NCBI RefSeq assembly: GCF_012849215.1
Contig: NZ_CP051682.1
Location: 2,666,001-2,730,000 of the forward strand
Direction: 5' to 3'
DNA length: 64,000 nt
Origin: Mucilaginibacter robiniae
GTDB lineage: Bacteria > Bacteroidota > Bacteroidia > Sphingobacteriales > Sphingobacteriaceae
Shown: positions 60,992 to 64,000 of the stretch, piece after piece
Layout: the number at the start of each line of letters is the position of its first letter
Position numbering within the stretch: position 1 is the first letter of the stretch
Notes under the pieces: model-generated
The model's database searches: none
The model's input: only the letters and a program-made list of their open reading frames with translations
What the model was told of the DNA's origin: nothing
Position numbers and translations under genes: made by a program

Positions 60992-61981
60992 TTAGTAAGC
61001 CCACTTTAAGTATAGTGAACCCCAGGTGAAGCCGCCACCAAATGCAGCCAGCACAATATTGTCACCTTTTTTAAATTTACTTTCCCATTCCCACAGGCAA
61101 AGCGGTATGGTGCCGTTAGTTGTGTTACCATAACGCTCAATATTGATCACTACCTTATCAGCGCTCACGCCCATCCGGTTAGCAGTAGCATCAATAATAC
61201 GTTTATTGGCTTGATGAGGTACCAGCCAAGCCACATCATCAGCGCTTAACTGATTGCGTTCCATAATCTGGGCAGCTACATCAGCCATGTTGGTTACAGC
61301 AAATTTAAATACGGTTTGACCTTCCTGGTAAGCATAATGCTCGCGTGCAGAAACGGTTTCATGGGTGGCAGGTTTAAGCGAACCGCCTGCCTTCATGTGC
61401 AAAAACTCACGGCCTGAGCCATCGCTTTTCAGCACTGTATCAATAATGCCATAGCCATCTGTGTTAGGTTCAAGCAACGCTGCGCCGCAGCCATCGCCAA
61501 AAATAATACAGGTAGCCCGGTCTTGATAGTTAATGATAGACGACATCTTGTCGCCACCTACTACCAGTACTTTCTTATAACGGCCGCTTTCAATAAAGCT
61601 GGCGCCGGTAGCTAAACCATAAACAAAGCCCGAGCAGGCAGCTTGTAAATCGTATCCCCAAGCATTTTTTGCGCCTACCTTATCAGCCAGTATGTTGGCT
61701 GTTGCCGGAAAAGGCATATCGGGAGTTGTGGTACAAAAAATAATCAGCTCAATTTCTTCAGCACTGATACCGCGCTTTTCCAGCAGCCCTTGTACAGCTG
61801 GTACGGCCAAATCAGAAGTAGCTAAGCCTTCACCTTTCAATATACGGCGTTCTTTAATGCCAGTACGCGAGGTGATCCACTCATCATTGGTATCAACCAA
61901 TGTTTCCAATTCATGATTTGTCAGTACATAATCGGGTGCATAGCCATTTACGGCAGTAATTGCAGCCTGTAGTTTATGCAT
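60992..61981 (-). CDS. fabH: Beta-ketoacyl-ACP synthase III
   Basis: This 329-residue FabH condenses acyl-CoA with malonyl-ACP to start fatty-acid chains. The catalytic triad is Cys116 in [12 protein letters not shown], His256 in [10 protein letters not shown] and Asn286 in [26 protein letters not shown] near 31-45 is the CoA-binding start of FabH. I chose the ATG at 61981, 10 bp after the plsX stop; a longer frame would run back into plsX and adds unrelated residues. Confidence 0.97.
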   Translation of the reverse strand: MHKLQAAITAVNGYAPDYVLTNHELETLVDTNDEWITSRTGIKERRILKGEGLATSDLAVPAVQGLLEKRGISAEEIELIIFCTTTPDMPFPATANILADKVGAKNAWGYDLQAACSGFVYGLATGASFIESGRYKKVLVVGGDKMSSIINYQDRATCIIFGDGCGAALLEPNTDGYGIIDTVLKSDGSGREFLHMKAGGSLKPATHETVSAREHYAYQEGQTVFKFAVTNMADVAAQIMERNQLSADDVAWLVPHQANKRIIDATANRMGVSADKVVINIERYGNTTNGTIPLCLWEWESKFKKGDNIVLAAFGGGFTWGSLYLKWAY

Positions 61982-61991
61982 GTTTATAGTT

Positions 61992-62930
61992 TTATACGAA
62001 AACTTGTTTAATTTTTTCAACCAAATGGCTTTCAGCCATATTGCGGGATAAAAGCACCATGTTTTTGATGGCTTCAGGGCTGGAGATACCATGGCCTACT
62101 ACAACCGGTGCATTAACACCTAGTATCGGGCTTCCGCCATACTGTTCATAATTAAAGCGGTCAAAAAACTCATCGTTAATGCCTTTTTTACGCGCTATAA
62201 CATAGTATGATTCGGCCATTTTGATGATCACATTGCCAGTAAACCCATCACATACGTATACATCGGCAAACTCACCAAAAAGGTCGCGACCTTCCATGTT
62301 ACCTATAAAGTTAAACTGGGTGTTGCTTTTCATGAGCGGGTAGGTAGCCAGGCAAAGCATATTGCCTTTTTCTTCCTCTTCACCAATGTTCATGAGGGCT
62401 ACACGCGGGTTATCAATGCCATATACTGATTGTGCCAGCAAGCTACCCAGCATACCAAATTGCACCAGCATATCGGGTTTACAATCGGCATTGGCACCTA
62501 CATCCAACAAAATACCCAAACCGCCTTTCAGTTTGGGTACAATGGTTGTCATGGCCGGGCGTAATACACCCGGTATAGTTTTTACGCTGAACATAGCGCC
62601 CACCAGCATAGCGCCTGTATTACCGGCCGATGAGAAAGCCTGTATATAATTTTCTTTAAGCAGTTTAAAACCAACTGCAATGCTGGAATCTGGCTTTTGT
62701 GCGATAGCTTTAGTTGGGTGTTCGCCCATACCAATCACCTCGGTGGTATGAATAAACTCGAAATGATCAGGATTAAAATTCTCTTCCTGAAGAATTTTTA
62801 CCGCTACTTCTTTATCGCCAACCAGCACCAGATGTTGCCCTGCCGATAAGGTTTTATAAGCTTCGATTGCACCCAAAACTGCCGCTTGGGGTGCAAAATC
62901 ACCGCCCATAATATCTAAGCCAATCTTCAT
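61992..62930 (-). CDS. plsX: Phosphate acyltransferase PlsX
   Basis: The 312-residue PlsX makes acyl-phosphate from acyl-ACP for phospholipid synthesis. The family signs are [19 protein letters not shown] at the start, [20 protein letters not shown] near 69-88 and [16 protein letters not shown] near 100. The C-terminal [16 protein letters not shown] is the usual PlsX segment. It stands between rpmF and fabH in the standard yceD-rpmF-plsX-fabH order. Confidence 0.97.
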   Translation of the reverse strand: MKIGLDIMGGDFAPQAAVLGAIEAYKTLSAGQHLVLVGDKEVAVKILQEENFNPDHFEFIHTTEVIGMGEHPTKAIAQKPDSSIAVGFKLLKENYIQAFSSAGNTGAMLVGAMFSVKTIPGVLRPAMTTIVPKLKGGLGILLDVGANADCKPDMLVQFGMLGSLLAQSVYGIDNPRVALMNIGEEEEKGNMLCLATYPLMKSNTQFNFIGNMEGRDLFGEFADVYVCDGFTGNVIIKMAESYYVIARKKGINDEFFDRFNYEQYGGSPILGVNAPVVVGHGISSPEAIKNMVLLSRNMAESHLVEKIKQVFV

Positions 62931-62948
62931 TTCAGCGAAAATCCTAGC

Positions 62949-63143
62949 TTAGGCTGTAGCAGTTGTATTCTCAATCAGTAATTTACCGTTGTAGTATAAG
63001 TTACCATCAACAGTATAGGCCCGATGAGGCAAATGCACAGCACCTGTAGTAGCACAGGTAGTTAAAGTAGGTGCTTCAGCTTTGTAGTGTGTTCTGCGTT
63101 TATCTCTTCTTGATTTGGAGAATTTGCGTTTTGGATTTGGCAT
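62949..63143 (-). CDS. rpmF: 50S ribosomal protein L32
   Basis: The 64-residue L32 begins [17 protein letters not shown] and has the [16 protein letters not shown] core, which replaces the zinc-binding cysteines of some L32 proteins with a single Cys30. It is a component of the large ribosomal subunit. It sits 16 bp after yceD and 18 bp before plsX, a common gene order coupling ribosome and lipid synthesis. Confidence 0.97.
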   Translation of the reverse strand: MPNPKRKFSKSRRDKRRTHYKAEAPTLTTCATTGAVHLPHRAYTVDGNLYYNGKLLIENTTATA

Positions 63144-63159
63144 AACCTTTTAAATTATA

Positions 63160-63681
63160 TCATTTTAATTTTTTAAGTGCATCCCATCGTGGGTCTGTAC
63201 TTTTTTCTTGTTCGTCACTGCTGGATAACTTATTCAAGCGATCTAGCATGTCTTTATCACAGTAAGGGGTGTTACCCTCATTATCACATACCGCAATAAA
63301 CGGTACAGCCACAGTTACATATTCATAAATCAGCCCTGCTATATTGATTTCTGTATCATTTTTAGTCAGGGTGATAATTTCTTCATCTGCATCAATTTCT
63401 TCTTCACTGAATTTAGCTACTTGTTGTTCCCGAATATCAATGTGTTGTGGATATTCAGAAAGGCAACGATCGCAGGTCAGGTCAATAGTGCCGTTGATAT
63501 GAAAATTCAGGATTAACATAGTTTCCTGTTTTTCCAGCTCTACCTGGCATTGCAAATTAACCTTTTTAACTAGCGAATAGTCAAAATCGTTAAAAAAATC
63601 ACTACCAATTACATACTCAAACTGGTGCTTGCCCAGCTTAAGGCCTGTAAAAGGTATTGCATATGTTCGCAACGTTTTCAA
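63160..63681 (-). CDS. YceD/DUF177 family protein (23S rRNA accumulation protein)
   Basis: The 173-residue protein has the Bacteroidota YceD start (KTLRTYAIPFTGLKLGKHQFEY) and the conserved Cys pair in DLTCDRCLSEYPQ near 72-82. The C-terminal DKDMLDRLNKL and DPRWDALKKL segments also match. YceD is needed for normal 23S rRNA accumulation and is often fused into the rpmF-plsX operon. The start is a TTG at 63681: the other TTG, at 63702, would begin at the -7 promoter box, which argues for the downstream one. No ATG gives a full-length protein. Confidence 0.88.
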   Translation of the reverse strand: MKTLRTYAIPFTGLKLGKHQFEYVIGSDFFNDFDYSLVKKVNLQCQVELEKQETMLILNFHINGTIDLTCDRCLSEYPQHIDIREQQVAKFSEEEIDADEEIITLTKNDTEINIAGLIYEYVTVAVPFIAVCDNEGNTPYCDKDMLDRLNKLSSSDEQEKSTDPRWDALKKLK

Positions 63682-63699
63682 TGAGCGATAATTAGCCCG

Positions 63700-63707
63700 C
63701 AAATGTA
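63700..63707 (-). promoter_or_regulatory. Candidate promoter -7 box (TACATTTG) of the yceD-accC operon
   Basis: On the minus strand TACATTTG fits TAnnTTTG exactly, and a TTTC lies 19 nt upstream as a possible -33 box. Transcription would begin about 10-15 nt before the TTG start of yceD. Confidence 0.6.
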
Positions 63708-63816
63708 GAGATTATTTATTGAAAGGGAAAGCGTTTTTTGAAATTAGAAAAATAGGGTATAGGTTAGTTAAAACAATAAATGCAGGTGCATTTAAAAGAA
63801 AAGAGTGTAATATAAA

Positions 63817-63850
63817 TATACTGCTTTGACTTATTAGACAAAGCGGTATA
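63817..63850 (-). terminator. Hairpin terminator after the edge barrel gene
   Basis: TATACTGCTTTG and CAAAGCGGTATA form a 12-bp stem (one G-T wobble) with a 10-nt loop, 10 bp beyond the stop of the partial minus-strand gene. The T-run is weak. Confidence 0.6.
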
Positions 63851-63859
63851 TGCACGATA

Positions 63860-64000
63860 TTAGTTGCCGCCTTTTACCCGGTTTTTTTCGTCGTCAGATC
63901 CGGTATTGTGCTGCTGTGTTTTAAACTTGCTGTTCCCAAAATTGTAAGTAAAAGTTATTCGTGCAACACGGGTATCATTTTTCTGGCGCAGGGTAAAATG
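63860..64000 (-). CDS. Outer-membrane beta-barrel/TonB-receptor-like protein, C-terminal end only (partial)
   Basis: The minus-strand frame is open from the last base of the window to a TAA at 63862-63860, giving 46 residues. The sequence has a last barrel strand RVARITFTYNFGNSKFK followed by a hydrophilic tail TGSDDEKNRVKGGN. That pattern (YNFG then a charged tail with EEKNRVK-like sequence) is common at the end of the OMP_b-brl_3 type outer-membrane proteins of Sphingobacteriaceae. The start lies outside the window. Its hairpin terminator and the yceD promoter follow downstream. Confidence 0.75.
   Translation of the reverse strand, partial: HFTLRQKNDTRVARITFTYNFGNSKFKTQQHNTGSDDEKNRVKGGN

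Noticed and set aside
1..64000. CRISPR arrays, transposases, integrases or prophage genes
   Set aside because: None was recognised on either strand. The phage-like genes present (gp25, VgrG, Hcp, sheath, lysozyme) are explained by the T6SS.

Overview
The window reads as a chromosomal segment of a Bacteroidota organism, most likely family Sphingobacteriaceae (Mucilaginibacter/Pedobacter-like). The signs are a SusC/SusD pair at the left edge, a subtype iii type VI secretion system (found so far in Bacteroidota), TAnnTTTG-type promoter boxes close to start codons, little sign of Shine-Dalgarno sequences, several TTG starts, and low to moderate GC. The genus is an inference.

Layout. 1-4.8 kb: end of a SusC-like receptor, a SusD-like lipoprotein, LD-carboxypeptidase and metG (TTG start). 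4.9-8.5 kb: a tRNA-Arg(CCU), an AT-rich stretch with a lone HEPN-motif protein and apparent gene debris, then an AlkB-like dioxygenase facing a protein of the DNA base hypermodification (aGPT-PPlase/HMUDK_hel-like) family. 8.8-10.6 kb: an MscS-type channel. 10.8-18.0 kb: an eight-gene chemosensory operon on the minus strand (STAS, receiver, CheA, CheW, MCP, CheR, CheD, CheB). 18.6-44.6 kb: a T6SS-iii locus: tssK, tssN, tssG, tssF, tssE, two TssO-like proteins, a PKD protein (TssP candidate), tssR, tssH (ClpV), tssB, tssC, two tandem hcp genes, vgrG and a DUF4280 PAAR-like protein. With it lie a probable lysozyme effector plus lipoprotein, a 919-residue OmpA-domain protein that may be the spike cargo, and a tail of exported proteins that may be immunity proteins. 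44.9-46.9 kb: a Tat-signal SDR, a DUF4142 protein and a small unknown. 47.2-54.0 kb: a glycan cluster with UDP-galactopyranose mutase, three GT2 glycosyltransferases and a Wzm/Wzt-type ABC exporter. Two of the glycosyltransferases carry a 618-bp near-identical inverted repeat. 54.2-57.5 kb: a lipoprotein phosphoesterase and a di-haem cytochrome c peroxidase. 57.6-63.7 kb: rpiB, tatC and the fatty-acid/phospholipid operon yceD-rpmF-plsX-fabH-accB-accC. The right edge holds the C-terminus of an outer-membrane beta-barrel protein.

How it fits together. The T6SS follows the known iii architecture, with no TssJ, TssL or TssM; membrane and envelope roles are presumably filled by TssN, TssO, TssP and TssR. 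Its cargo end holds two candidate effector modules: a lysozyme followed at once by a lipoprotein, and VgrG - DUF4280 - large OmpA-domain protein - exported small proteins. The glycan cluster probably makes and exports a galactofuranose-containing surface polysaccharide. The most novel-looking items are the 919-residue cargo candidate with its lipoprotein tail, the HEPN/AlkB/hypermodification-type island beside a tRNA, and the glycosyltransferase inverted repeat that could swap enzyme C-termini by inversion.
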